In this document: positions 44,105 through 52,923 of the stretch, in pieces | Position numbering within the stretch: position 1 is the first letter of the stretch | Layout of the letters: every line of letters starts with the position of its first letter | Assembly: GCF_017873415.1 (NCBI RefSeq) | Contig: NZ_JAGGKD010000001.1 | Span: 62,001 to 126,000, forward strand | Direction: 5' to 3' | Source of the DNA: Methanolobus bombayensis | GTDB taxonomy: Archaea; Halobacteriota; Methanosarcinia; Methanosarcinales; Methanosarcinaceae | Length of the DNA: 64,000 nt | Translations under genes and position numbers: made by a program | The notes under the pieces: generated by a model | Seen by the model: the letters and a program-made list of their open reading frames with translations, nothing else | What the model was told of the DNA's origin: nothing | Database searches by the model: none

Positions 44105-45031
44105 CTATATCTTTTTTAGCCTGTCTGCAAAGCCGGGTGAAATATAATTATCATTGCTCATACACACATGTGATGCAAATTCGATTGCAATGTTAATTAT
44201 CTCATCCCATTGCGATCCGGAAACATTATGCAGGTCTGTGATCTTTCTTTTATGAAGCATGTATACGATACCTGCGTTGAAAGTATCACCTGCTCCGACA
44301 GTGCTTACCGTTTCTATTTCAGGAACAGTATATTCTCTGGAATAAGAAGGAGTTCTAAGGTAAACACCCTGGGAATTTGCGGTGTAAATTAGTACATCAC
44401 ATCCTCTCTGGCAAACAAATTCATATGCTTCATCAGGACTGGTGCACTCGCTTATCTTTCTCATGTCCTCGTCCGAGGCTCTTACGATGTCTGCAAGTGC
44501 AATGTTCTCAGATATTAGCGGTTCAATGTATTCAATTGGACAGAAAAGAGAATCCCTGTAATTCGGGTCATAATACAATAGTGAGCCTGCAATGCCGGCA
44601 GAATTGAGCACCTCCATGAGTTTGTCTCTTGCTTGCCTTGTCACAGAAAGGATTGAGCCAAACATCACGATGTCATCAGGTGCAAAATCCGGAACATCTA
44701 TGTAAAGACGCTTTTCAGGAAAATTCTCATAAAAATGGTATTTTGCATCATTTTTTTCATTTAAGAATGCAAGGGCAAGTGGTGAACTTCCCTCGTAAAG
44801 ATAGAGGCTTTCTGTGGACACATTATTGTCCATCAGGAATTCAAGAATGATGTCGCCTACTTTATCACGCGCGAATTCACTGATGTAGGATACTTCCACG
44901 CCTGCTCTTCCAAGAGATACAGAGCTATTGAGCATAGCTCCTCCCGGACAGGCATAAACAGGTTTGCCTTTGCTGAACAGGATGTCATAGAAAGTCTCAC
45001 TGATGGCAAAGACGCGTGTTATGTTTAACAC
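44105..45031 (-). CDS. PfkB-family carbohydrate kinase
   Basis: 308 residues of the ribokinase fold: GGAMLNSSVSLGRAGVEVSYIS, FLNEKNDAKYHFYENFPEK (substrate lid), YDPNYRDSLF, and the ATP/anion-hole motif STVGAGDTFNAGIVYML. The usual catalytic Asp of GAGD is present. The sugar is not clear; fructose, nucleosides and adenosine are all possible. It starts ten bases downstream of the PAS gene and is presumably co-transcribed. Confidence 0.9.
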   Translation of the reverse strand: MLNITRVFAISETFYDILFSKGKPVYACPGGAMLNSSVSLGRAGVEVSYISEFARDKVGDIILEFLMDNNVSTESLYLYEGSSPLALAFLNEKNDAKYHFYENFPEKRLYIDVPDFAPDDIVMFGSILSVTRQARDKLMEVLNSAGIAGSLLYYDPNYRDSLFCPIEYIEPLISENIALADIVRASDEDMRKISECTSPDEAYEFVCQRGCDVLIYTANSQGVYLRTPSYSREYTVPEIETVSTVGAGDTFNAGIVYMLHKRKITDLHNVSGSQWDEIINIAIEFASHVCMSNDNYISPGFADRLKKI

Positions 45032-45041
45032 CAGCCGTTAG

Positions 45042-45560
45042 TTATTTTCTGTCGGTGACATCTTCAAGGACTCCCTGGTAGAAGATTACCTTTCCATTTT
45101 CATCTCTCATGATGGAAATTCTTTCTTCTACAACTCTTACGTGGTCTTTTTTGGTCCTTATGCGATAGGTCTGAACATGTTCGCCAGCTCCCTCAAGTGC
45201 GTTCTCGGTGAGTTCAAGGAATGCACGGTCTGCATCATCCGGGTGGATAAGGTTTTTAAATGTAACTTTTCCTGAAGTGAAATCCTCTACTTTGTATCCA
45301 AAAGTCTCAATCCCCCTGGAAATAAACTCCAGTGGAGCATCTTCTTTTGGTCTGCGGAGGAATGCTATCACACCGCTGTTGTTCACCAGTCCTTCAAGAG
45401 CCCTGATGCGAAGATCCATCTTTTTCTGCAGGTCCATTTGTCCCATGTCACATTCCAGGTCTTCCTGCTTTTTTTCTTCGTTCAGACGATCCTCTTTCTT
45501 ATCATTATTACTGAATTTACCAAACCCGGCGTTCTGGCCTATAATAACCCCTCCATACAA
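45042..45560 (-). CDS. Single PAS-domain protein
   Basis: About 172 residues. The first 45 are polar and charged (KKEDRLNEEKKQEDLE), probably coiled. The rest is one PAS_3 fold with LEFISRGIETFGYKVEDFTSGKV, IHPDDADRAFLEL and FYQGVLEDVTDRK. No kinase, HTH or output domain is attached. The start is taken as TTG 45560. A GGAGGGG sits at codons 3-5 of that reading and would not serve it, so initiation could be further inside, with no canonical codon at proper spacing. Confidence 0.8.
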   Translation of the reverse strand: MYGGVIIGQNAGFGKFSNNDKKEDRLNEEKKQEDLECDMGQMDLQKKMDLRIRALEGLVNNSGVIAFLRRPKEDAPLEFISRGIETFGYKVEDFTSGKVTFKNLIHPDDADRAFLELTENALEGAGEHVQTYRIRTKKDHVRVVEERISIMRDENGKVIFYQGVLEDVTDRK

Positions 45561-45613
45561 TTGTTGTTAATAATAATCTTATTCAACAATTTAAGTATTT
45601 GTTGTCCTGCTCA

Positions 45614-46798
45614 TCAGGTAGTCATCTGCTCAGGTACTTTCATTCCTTTTTCCTTATATCTGATGGACATTTCCAGCAGTATAGGTGAGATGATGATGGA
45701 CACAAAAACCATCATTACAATTGATGAAAAAACTTCACCACTTATAATTCCCAGTTCTTTTCCAATAGCAATAACCACAAGCTCCACACCTGCACGGGGC
45801 ATCATTCCTATTCCGAATATCAGGCTGTCTTTTGAACCGTATCCAACCAGTTTTGTACCTATGAATCCTCCAATGAGTTTTCCTGTGAGTGCAAGTACTA
45901 TAACAAGTATAGCAAAGGTGCCGGCAGTGTACAGTACTTCAATTTCAACAGATAGCCCGATAAAAGCAAAGAACAGTGGAGTGAAGAACCCATAGGCAAT
46001 TCCGCTAACCTTTTTCTGCACAGCCTCTATCTTTGCTATTGGAAGATCTGAGAGAAGCACTCCTCCGAAAAAGGCGCCAATGACCGCATGCAGTCCAAAG
46101 GATTCTGACAGGTATGCGGAGAATAATGCTATAAGTATCACAAATGAGAACAGTGATTCCTTTGCATGCATCTTCTGGACATAATTAAAAAGAACAGGGA
46201 ATACTTTCCAGCCCAGCACTCCCATAATTATTACAAATGCCAGGATCTTTCCGGCTATCAAGAGTAGTTCTATTCCTGATGGCAGATGATTATATGTGGC
46301 AACTGATATGACAATGGTTAGCAAAAAGAGACCTGCAATATCATCAAAGATTGCCGATGTGAGCATCAGGGAACCCGGTTTGCTTGACAGGTAATCCGTA
46401 TCTATAAGAGTTTTAACCACCACACTGATGCTTGTAGGGCTGAAAGCAACTGCCAGGAAGAGCGATTCAATAAAGCTGAATCCATAAATGCTTCCTAACA
46501 TGAACCCGAATGCGAAAGCAACAAATATTTGAAATAATGTGGGTATGAGTGCATTTAATGATGCTGCTTTCAGGTCCTTTACATGGACTTCCCTGTAACC
46601 TGCCGTGAACAGCAGGAATATTGCTCCGAGCTCTCCCATAAAAGTAAAGGTCTCAATGTCATCCGGTTTGAATGCTATTGCGAAGAGAAAACCTGCTGTC
46701 ATTTCTCCGGTTATGCCTGGTAGTCCTGTTTTTTCAGTGGCCTCACTTAGTATTCTTGCCAGGAACAGTATGGACATTATCTGGAAAAGAGCTTCCAT
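45614..46798 (-). CDS. Cation:proton antiporter (CPA2/NapA-KefB type)
   Basis: 394 residues with 12 or more membrane helices. The family marks are LPGITGEMTAGFLFA, LLFTAGYREV, AFSPTSISVVVKTL and SAIFDDIAGLFLL, with the ion-binding Asp-Asp in the latter. Later HAVIGAFFGGVLLSD and GMMPRAGVELVV. It exchanges Na+ or K+ for protons. The CBS protein gene precedes it by three bases and may regulate it. Confidence 0.93.
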   Translation of the reverse strand: MEALFQIMSILFLARILSEATEKTGLPGITGEMTAGFLFAIAFKPDDIETFTFMGELGAIFLLFTAGYREVHVKDLKAASLNALIPTLFQIFVAFAFGFMLGSIYGFSFIESLFLAVAFSPTSISVVVKTLIDTDYLSSKPGSLMLTSAIFDDIAGLFLLTIVISVATYNHLPSGIELLLIAGKILAFVIIMGVLGWKVFPVLFNYVQKMHAKESLFSFVILIALFSAYLSESFGLHAVIGAFFGGVLLSDLPIAKIEAVQKKVSGIAYGFFTPLFFAFIGLSVEIEVLYTAGTFAILVIVLALTGKLIGGFIGTKLVGYGSKDSLIFGIGMMPRAGVELVVIAIGKELGIISGEVFSSIVMMVFVSIIISPILLEMSIRYKEKGMKVPEQMTT

Positions 46799-46801
46799 TG
46801 G

Positions 46802-47320
46802 TCATTGTCTCCGAAGCTCGTATATTTTCCTGATAAGGTCTGATTTTGACACAACACCTTCAAGCTTTTTGTCCCTGACAACGCATAATCTTTCTATGTG
46901 ATGTTTTATCATAAGGTCAGCAGCTTCACAAAGGCTGGTTTCAGGGGATATTGTCATTGGATGGTGTACCATCAAAGTTGATGCTTCTTCACTCAGAGCT
47001 TTGATAGCCATTAGATGTGTGTGGTGATGTCGGTTACTTCTTTTGAAAAAAAGTAATTCAAGAATGTTATCCTCGTCAATTACGCCAATAAGTTCCTCAT
47101 CTGAGTTAAGCACAGGGTAACTGTGGTATGGCGTCTTTGTCATTAGTTCTATTATATTCTCTATGGATTCAGTTTCCCTTACCACTGTCATCTCTTTTGA
47201 CATAATACTGCTAACGCTGATATCGGCACAGATATCAGATAATCTGGTTCTGTTTCTGGGAACTTCTTCCTCTTCCTGAATTTCCGTTTTTTCCGGGATT
47301 CCTTTTCCAGTTTCTGTCAT
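46802..47320 (-). CDS. CBS-domain pair protein
   Basis: 172 residues. A charged, proline-containing N-terminal 40 is followed by two CBS domains (SSIMSKEMTVVRETESIENI, and MVHHPMTISPETSLCEAADLMIKH). A His-rich loop RSNRHHHTHLM sits between. CBS pairs bind adenosyl nucleotides and often control transporters. Three bases separate it from the antiporter, a strong sign of a functional pair. Confidence 0.9.
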   Translation of the reverse strand: MTETGKGIPEKTEIQEEEEVPRNRTRLSDICADISVSSIMSKEMTVVRETESIENIIELMTKTPYHSYPVLNSDEELIGVIDEDNILELLFFKRSNRHHHTHLMAIKALSEEASTLMVHHPMTISPETSLCEAADLMIKHHIERLCVVRDKKLEGVVSKSDLIRKIYELRRQ

Positions 47321-47392
47321 ACGGATCAGGATTTAGGATATAAAAAAAGATGTTATGAAGCTTAGAGCTTCATTTGTATATGGTTAAAAAGG

Positions 47393-47668
47393 TTATTTTA
47401 TGTAGAGTCCGCACTTGCATGCGCCGCGCATTTCAACATCTCTTGTTCTTGCAGCACATGGGCAGATGATCTTCTTATCTTTTTCCTTGTCTCCGGTTCT
47501 CTTCTGGCAGAAACAGTACCATTCTCCATATTCTCTCTTGTTGTTGCAAATACCTTTTACAGCAGTTGTGATAACATCCCAGTCTGAATTGAGCTTGTAT
47601 CCGGTCTGTTCTGCATTTTTCTTTGACCTTTCATAAAATTCAGCTTCTAGATCATTTTCGAATCTCAT
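47393..47668 (-). CDS. Ferredoxin-thioredoxin reductase catalytic subunit
   Basis: About 91 residues. The cysteine pattern CNNKREYGEWYCFC, CPCAARTRDVE and CKCGLY is the [4Fe-4S] plus redox-disulfide signature of FTR beta subunits. It passes electrons from ferredoxin to thioredoxin-type proteins. The start ATG 47668 is chosen over an upstream one that adds ten unusual residues. It lies 45 bases downstream of the fprA start? No: it is further along the other way, 44 bases below the fprA stop, and is likely in the same redox group. Confidence 0.88.
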   Translation of the reverse strand: MRFENDLEAEFYERSKKNAEQTGYKLNSDWDVITTAVKGICNNKREYGEWYCFCQKRTGDKEKDKKIICPCAARTRDVEMRGACKCGLYIK

Positions 47669-47712
47669 AGTAACACTCTCATATAGTCGAATAAACATTC
47701 ATCTTCACAAAT

Positions 47713-48924
47713 TTAAGAGTTTGCATTCTCCTTTGCCATTTCAGCAAGCTTGAATCCTATTTCTCTGCAAGCTTTTTTATCTTCTTCGTAAGGTCTGAAC
47801 TTTATCTGCATACTTTCCATGGCAAGCTCGAGCTTTGCACTTTCCATCATTTTTTCCATTCCTTTGACAGCACCGCCTCCCCATCCGTAGGAACCGAACA
47901 GGAAGTATTTCTTTCCAATTGGATGCAATCCTTTAAGGTATGTCAGGAATCCGGCGTTAGTAAAGAACATTGCATTATTCATTGTCGGGGAACCTATGGC
48001 AACTATCGGGGCATCCATGAGCTCTTTCATTGTCATGCTCCAGTCGTTCTTTCTCAGGTGTCTCAGGCGTACTTCAACTCCTGCAGATCTTGCTCCCTCT
48101 ACAATTTCCATTGCCATCTTTTCTGTGCTGCCCCACATGGTATCATAGATCACAAGCACTTTTGGCACAGTCTCGCCACGAGCCCATTTTCCGTATTGTT
48201 CTATTACCTTTGAAACATCCTTTCTCCATATCACTCCATGTGCAGGGGCTATCATCTCAGGCTCAACACCCAGTTCATTGAGACGATCTACATATTTCAG
48301 TATCTGTCTTCCGAAAGGTAACAGAATATTGGCATAGTATATACCGGCGTCTTCCATTACGTCTTCCACTTCATCATCAAACCTCTTGGAAGTTGCAATG
48401 TGCTGTCCGAAGGCATCATTTGAGAACAGGAGTTTATCTTCCTTAACAAAAGTCTGCATGCTGTCAGGCCAGTGGAGCATGGTGGCTTCAATGAACATCA
48501 ATGTCCTTTCTCCAAGACTCAGTTCATCGCCTGTTTTTACAACATTTAAATCCCAGTTTTCAAAACCTTCTTCTCTGTAGTATTCGGAAAGACCGGTCTG
48601 GCCTTTTGATGACGCAAATACCTTTGCATTGGGAGCAATCTCCAGAATGCGGGAAATAGAACTTGAGTGGTCCATTTCAACATGGTTGGATATGATGTAA
48701 TCTATCTTTGAAGGGTCAACGATCTGGCTGATGCGCTTGATCATTTCTCCTGCAAAGGGAGCTTTAACCGTATCAATGAGTGCTATTTTCTCATCGACCA
48801 CCAGATATGCATTGTAACTTCCACCTTTTGGTGTTTCATATCCGTGGAAGTCACGCAGATTCCAGTCAACTACACCTACCCAGTAAATGCCTTTTTTGAC
48901 CTCAAGTGGCTTGTAATCATCCAT
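47713..48924 (-). CDS. fprA: Flavodiiron protein FprA (F420H2 oxidase type)
   Basis: 403 residues. A metallo-beta-lactamase-like half has the diiron ligands of NHVEMDHSS (H-x-E-x-D-H), ATMLHWPDS and PAHGVIW. A flavodoxin half begins VLVIYDTMWGSTEKMA and ends in GSYGWGGGAVKGM. In methanogens FprA reduces oxygen to water with F420H2. The start ATG 48924 follows AAGGAGAG. The rubrerythrin-like gene ends 20 bases upstream, so both are in one message. Confidence 0.95.
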   Translation of the reverse strand: MDDYKPLEVKKGIYWVGVVDWNLRDFHGYETPKGGSYNAYLVVDEKIALIDTVKAPFAGEMIKRISQIVDPSKIDYIISNHVEMDHSSSISRILEIAPNAKVFASSKGQTGLSEYYREEGFENWDLNVVKTGDELSLGERTLMFIEATMLHWPDSMQTFVKEDKLLFSNDAFGQHIATSKRFDDEVEDVMEDAGIYYANILLPFGRQILKYVDRLNELGVEPEMIAPAHGVIWRKDVSKVIEQYGKWARGETVPKVLVIYDTMWGSTEKMAMEIVEGARSAGVEVRLRHLRKNDWSMTMKELMDAPIVAIGSPTMNNAMFFTNAGFLTYLKGLHPIGKKYFLFGSYGWGGGAVKGMEKMMESAKLELAMESMQIKFRPYEEDKKACREIGFKLAEMAKENANS

Positions 48925-48943
48925 TATGTTGTCTCTCCTTATA

Positions 48944-49432
48944 TTACGTCTGCATTCTGAACTCGGTTGCATCGGCAAGCAGCTCGTCAATTATCATATA
49001 ATGACCTCTTTCTGCAGCGGCAACTTTTTCAAAGAACTCTTTTTGTTCTTCATCTTCTGCCCTCTTGGCAAGCTCCATGTAGAAATATTCACTCTTGTGC
49101 TCAAATCTCAGGGCAGCAAGCAGTATTCCTATTTCTTCCAGTTTTTCATCTGAGAATTCTTCACTGAAAGATGCTTCGAATTTAGGATAGGTGAACTCAA
49201 CCTCAGGTATATTCTTACTTTCTCTGTATTGCTGAAGGTAACCTGCATGCTTCTTTTCCTCGTCTGCGAGGAATACGTAAAGCCTGCTGGCGGTTTCGTT
49301 CTTCATAACCGATGCTTTTTCACTGTAGTATTCCATTCCCTCTTCTTCAAGTTCAATTGCAAGGCCAATTGCCTCATCAAGTGAATTAAGATGATCAAGC
49401 TCTTCTGCAATCTCCTGTAGTATATCTTTCAT
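48944..49432 (-). CDS. Rubrerythrin-like ferritin-family diiron protein
   Basis: 162 residues in a four-helix bundle. Iron ligands Glu and Glu-x2-His occur as AIELEEEGMEYYSEKA, LADEEKKHAGYL, ALRFEHKSEYFYM and AAERGHYMII. The C-terminal rubredoxin domain of classic rubrerythrin is absent. It likely reduces peroxide or stores iron. It precedes fprA in one operon; AGGAG precedes ATG 49432. Confidence 0.9.
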   Translation of the reverse strand: MKDILQEIAEELDHLNSLDEAIGLAIELEEEGMEYYSEKASVMKNETASRLYVFLADEEKKHAGYLQQYRESKNIPEVEFTYPKFEASFSEEFSDEKLEEIGILLAALRFEHKSEYFYMELAKRAEDEEQKEFFEKVAAAERGHYMIIDELLADATEFRMQT

Positions 49433-49707
49433 TTTAGAATCTCCTTTAAACGCTATTGTTAAAATACAAGCATTTCGTTCTCTGGTCGAACAAAAATAAA
49501 ACCCACTGTTTCAATTATTATTTGATTCTGGCTTAATATATCTTTCGAGCTTAGCTTTCTTCTCCGGGAATGAGTTCAAAATGTCATTTACTTGATATGG
49601 CGACCATTCCATGTTTAGAAAACTTTTTATTTGTATCAATACATTAATTTGGTTATATTTCATCTGTTATTCATTTTCAACAAAATCACTTTCATAGAGG
49701 TAGATTA

Positions 49708-50811
49708 ATGGACAAAATAAAAATCGCAGTTGCAGGCATTGGCAATTGTGCAAGTTCCCTTATTCAGGGTATTGAATACTACAAAAACAAAAATGAGGAA
49801 GATGCAATCGGATTAATGCACTGGGAGATCGGAGGCTACAAGCCATCTGATATTGAAGTGGTAGCAGCTTTTGATATTGATAAGAGGAAAGTTGGCAAGG
49901 ATGTCTCTGAAGCCATTTTTGCACCACCTAACTGTACAGCGGTTTTCTGTCCGGAAGTTCCACCTAATGGTACTATTGTAAAAATGGGTTGTGTTCTTGA
50001 CGGAGTTTCAGAACACATGGTCAACTATAGCGACAACAGGCGTTTTATTCCTTCTGATGAACCGGAATGTACAAAAGAGCAAATAGTAAAAGAGCTACAG
50101 GATTCAGGGGCAGAGATCTTACTGAACTATCTTCCAGTAGGTTCCGAAAAAGCAACCCAATTCTATGCTGAATGTGCTCTTGAGGCAGGAGTTGCATACA
50201 TTAACAACATGCCTGTATTCATAGTTAGCAATCCTGAATGGGCTTCAAAATTTGAGGAAAAAGGAATTCCTATTATTGGTGATGATATAAAAGCCCAGCT
50301 CGGAGCTACTATTACTCACAGGACCCTTGCAGATCTCTTCCATAAACGTGGTGTGAAACTGGAAAGAACTTATCAGCTTAATACAGGTGGTAACACAGAT
50401 TTCCTTAATATGCTTAACAGGAACAGACTTGCTTCCAAGAAAGAATCCAAGACCGAGGCTGTTCAGTCAGTAGTTGGTCAGAGAATGGACGACGATAATA
50501 TCCATGTCGGTCCAAGTGACTATGTTCCATGGCAGAATGATAACAAGTTATGCTTCCTGAGGATGGAAGGTAAGCTTTTTGGTGATGTTCCAATGAATAT
50601 TGAGCTTCGTCTTTCAGTAGAGGACTCTCCTAACTCTGCAGGTGTGGTTATTGATGCCATCAGGTGCTGTAAAATAGCTCTTGACAGAGGCATTGGTGGA
50701 ATTCTTCATTCACCCTCTTCATATTTTATGAAGCATCCACCAAAGCAGTTCACAGATGATGAGGCTTACGTGATGACAAATGCCTTCATCAAAGGTGAGC
50801 GCGACAACTGA
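49708..50811 (+). CDS. Myo-inositol-1-phosphate synthase
   Basis: 367 residues: NAD fold IAVAGIGNCASSLIQGIEYY, GAEILLNYLPVGSEKATQFY, KGIPIIGDDIKAQLGATITHR and NTGGNTDFLNM are the family signatures. It makes inositol-1-phosphate from glucose-6-phosphate, for archaetidylinositol lipids. The Shine-Dalgarno GAGGT lies before ATG 49708. It is divergent from the rubrerythrin gene with 275 bases between and is followed by a DUF429 gene. Confidence 0.95.
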   Translation: MDKIKIAVAGIGNCASSLIQGIEYYKNKNEEDAIGLMHWEIGGYKPSDIEVVAAFDIDKRKVGKDVSEAIFAPPNCTAVFCPEVPPNGTIVKMGCVLDGVSEHMVNYSDNRRFIPSDEPECTKEQIVKELQDSGAEILLNYLPVGSEKATQFYAECALEAGVAYINNMPVFIVSNPEWASKFEEKGIPIIGDDIKAQLGATITHRTLADLFHKRGVKLERTYQLNTGGNTDFLNMLNRNRLASKKESKTEAVQSVVGQRMDDDNIHVGPSDYVPWQNDNKLCFLRMEGKLFGDVPMNIELRLSVEDSPNSAGVVIDAIRCCKIALDRGIGGILHSPSSYFMKHPPKQFTDDEAYVMTNAFIKGERDN

Positions 50812-50826
50812 TCCAGGGTTAAATGC

Positions 50827-51654
50827 ATGGACTTTGCTGCCACTGGAAAAGAACGCCGTATATTTGGTGTTGATTTCAGTGGGGCAAAGGATGCAGGCCG
50901 CAAGATATGGGTAAGTGAAGGCATTGTTCATGGTGATGAACTTCATATCCTGAACTGCTATCCCATTTTTGGACTCGTTCCTGATAAGAGCAAACAGCGG
51001 AGAGCCTGCCTTTCTGCTTTACGTGTTCTTATATTGTCTAACACGAATTCTGTTTTTGGAATGGATTTTCCTTTCAGCCTTCCTGATAAATTAATGTCTG
51101 AAAAAGACTGGTATTCTTTTGTATCTGCGTTTCCTGATGATTTTAATTCAGCGGATGATTTCCGTAATAAAATGCAGCAAATGGGTGGCAAAGCTGAACT
51201 GAAACGCCTTACTGATGTTGAAGTGAAAGCACCATTCAGCATTTATAATCTCTGGGTATACAAACAGACCTATTTTGGAATACGTGATGTTCTGCGTCCA
51301 CTTGTGACACAAGGAAAAGCCTGTGCTCTTCCCATGCAGACCCCCGAATCTGAAAAACCATGGCTAATGGAGGTATGTCCGGCTTCAACTCTGAAAAGTG
51401 AAGGCCTTTATATTGGTTACAAAGGAAGGACAGAAAAAGAAAAGAAAAAAAGGGAGCATATTCTCGATAAGCTTATTGATAACGGAATAGTTGTACCTGA
51501 TAGCATAAAAGAGCAAATCATTAAAAACAAAGATGGTGACGCTCTTGACAGTTTTGTGGCGGCCTATGCCACATACCGTTCGGCCTTAAAAATGAATGAT
51601 ATTATCGGGAAACTTCCCGGCATATATCTTCGTGAAGGGTATACTTTCTTTTAA
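50827..51654 (+). CDS. DUF429-family protein (RNase H-like fold)
   Basis: 275 residues. The beginning IFGVDFSGAKDAGRKIW and later GMDFPFSLP carry Asp residues of an RNase H-type core; DGDALDSFVAAYATYRSAL is the C-terminal helix typical of DUF429. Function is unproven; RNase H-like nuclease or nucleotide-binding activity is plausible. It starts 16 bases after the inositol phosphate synthase. Its stop overlaps the stop of afpA on the other strand. Confidence 0.85.
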   Translation: MDFAATGKERRIFGVDFSGAKDAGRKIWVSEGIVHGDELHILNCYPIFGLVPDKSKQRRACLSALRVLILSNTNSVFGMDFPFSLPDKLMSEKDWYSFVSAFPDDFNSADDFRNKMQQMGGKAELKRLTDVEVKAPFSIYNLWVYKQTYFGIRDVLRPLVTQGKACALPMQTPESEKPWLMEVCPASTLKSEGLYIGYKGRTEKEKKKREHILDKLIDNGIVVPDSIKEQIIKNKDGDALDSFVAAYATYRSALKMNDIIGKLPGIYLREGYTFF

Positions 51655-52196
51655 TCCTTACTGATGCCTACAATGTCGTAGATATCATCAGGGCTGTTAA
51701 TGATATTTATGTTTTCCATCTGGGCGAGTTTCTTTGTGTTGGCCACGTCTACGTCACGCATTTTCAGTACCATTTCTCGTCCTTCCGGGGAATATGTTGT
51801 TACAGTGCCCATTTCCCTGTCAACAGGTAGTATATAGATTGGTGTGCTACCCTTTGCAGTCTGTGCCACAACATTTGTGACAAGTGTGTCTGCGATACCA
51901 TACACCATTTTTGCAACACTGTTGGATGTTGTTGGAGCAATGATTAGTGCATCATAGTATCCCACCTGAAGAGGTCCTGCAATAAATGGTGAATTTGGCC
52001 CGCCTTCTGTCTTGAAATTAGGAAAATCCTTCTGGATATCATTCCACATATGATACCATTTCATAACGGTTTCCCCTTCCTTTGAAAGGAAAACCATTAT
52101 TTCAATATCGCTTTTGTTCTTGATGTCCACCATTGTCTCATATGTCTCTTTTATAAGGTCTCCTGACCCGGTTATTCCCCATGCTATCCTTTTCAT
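51651..52196 (-). CDS. afpA: Archaeoflavoprotein AfpA
   Basis: 181 residues of the flavoprotein (DFP/UbiX-like) fold: AWGITGSGDLIKETYETM at the start, GPLQVGYYDALIIAPTTSNSVAKMVYGIADTLVTN is the FMN site, shown by PTTSNS. AfpA of Archaeoglobus and Methanosarcina takes electrons from ferredoxin and passes them to Isf. Here it ends the cluster that also holds ferredoxin and Isf genes, matching that role. It is 22 bases below the reductase gene. Confidence 0.88.
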   Translation of the reverse strand: MKRIAWGITGSGDLIKETYETMVDIKNKSDIEIMVFLSKEGETVMKWYHMWNDIQKDFPNFKTEGGPNSPFIAGPLQVGYYDALIIAPTTSNSVAKMVYGIADTLVTNVVAQTAKGSTPIYILPVDREMGTVTTYSPEGREMVLKMRDVDVANTKKLAQMENINIINSPDDIYDIVGISKD

Positions 52197-52218
52197 GATC
52201 TGTGCCTTCTGTTTATAT

Positions 52219-52923
52219 TTAGTATCCTATCAGTGATTCCTTGTTGATCTCACTGTCGGGTATTTTCATAGTTTGAAGCATTTCCACCATTGCGTCAACC
52301 ATGGGTGGCGGTCCGCATACGTAGAACGTTCTTTCCGAATAATCCGGTAATTCCCTCAGTATAAGATTCTCACAGATGCGTTCCCTGCATCCTGTCCAGC
52401 TTTCAGAGGCTCTTGTGAGCGTATTTAACACCTTGAGGTTTGGATTTTGTTTTTGCATTTCCTCAAGTTCTTCTGTGAATATCATGTCCTCTTCGGTCTT
52501 GTCACTGCATATCAGCATTATATCCGTATCGAGTTTCATATCAGTACAATATTTGCAAATACTGATCATCGGCGTGATTCCAATACCACCACTAAGGAGT
52601 GCTATCTTATCACGTTCTCCTTCAAATGTTAATTTGCCGAAAGGACCTTTTATCGTTGCTTTGTCTCCCTGCATCATGGTATCAAGCAGGTTTGAGAACT
52701 CGTGTCCGGTGAGTTTCTTTGTAAATTCTATGTGATCCTTTTCAGTGGGGCTGCTGGAAAGTGTAAATGGTTTCCCAACTTTCTTTTCTCCATCAGTTAG
52801 TTTGATTATCACATACTGTCCGGCTTTGTACTCAAAACCATCCGGTCTTTTGAACCTGAAACTCTTTACATTATATGTTCTTTTAATAATCTCAGTAACA
52901 GGTTCTTCAAATTCCAGATTCAC
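52219..52923 (-). CDS. Ferredoxin-NADP+ reductase-like FAD/NAD(P) oxidoreductase
   Basis: 234 residues: an FAD-binding barrel with YVIIKLT and GKPFTLSSSPTEKDHIEF, and an NAD(P) domain with LLSGGIGITPMISI and FYVCGPPPMVDAMVEML. This is the FNR superfamily without a fused iron-sulfur domain. It would connect NAD(P)H or F420-independent electrons to the neighbouring ferredoxin, Isf or cytochrome. Its ATG overlaps the stop of isf by four bases. Confidence 0.9.
   Translation of the reverse strand: MNLEFEEPVTEIIKRTYNVKSFRFKRPDGFEYKAGQYVIIKLTDGEKKVGKPFTLSSSPTEKDHIEFTKKLTGHEFSNLLDTMMQGDKATIKGPFGKLTFEGERDKIALLSGGIGITPMISICKYCTDMKLDTDIMLICSDKTEEDMIFTEELEEMQKQNPNLKVLNTLTRASESWTGCRERICENLILRELPDYSERTFYVCGPPPMVDAMVEMLQTMKIPDSEINKESLIGY

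Noticed and set aside
51651-51654. Overlapping stops of the DUF429 and afpA genes as a special signal
   Set aside because: TTAA simply provides TAA on both strands; a compact convergent junction is common.
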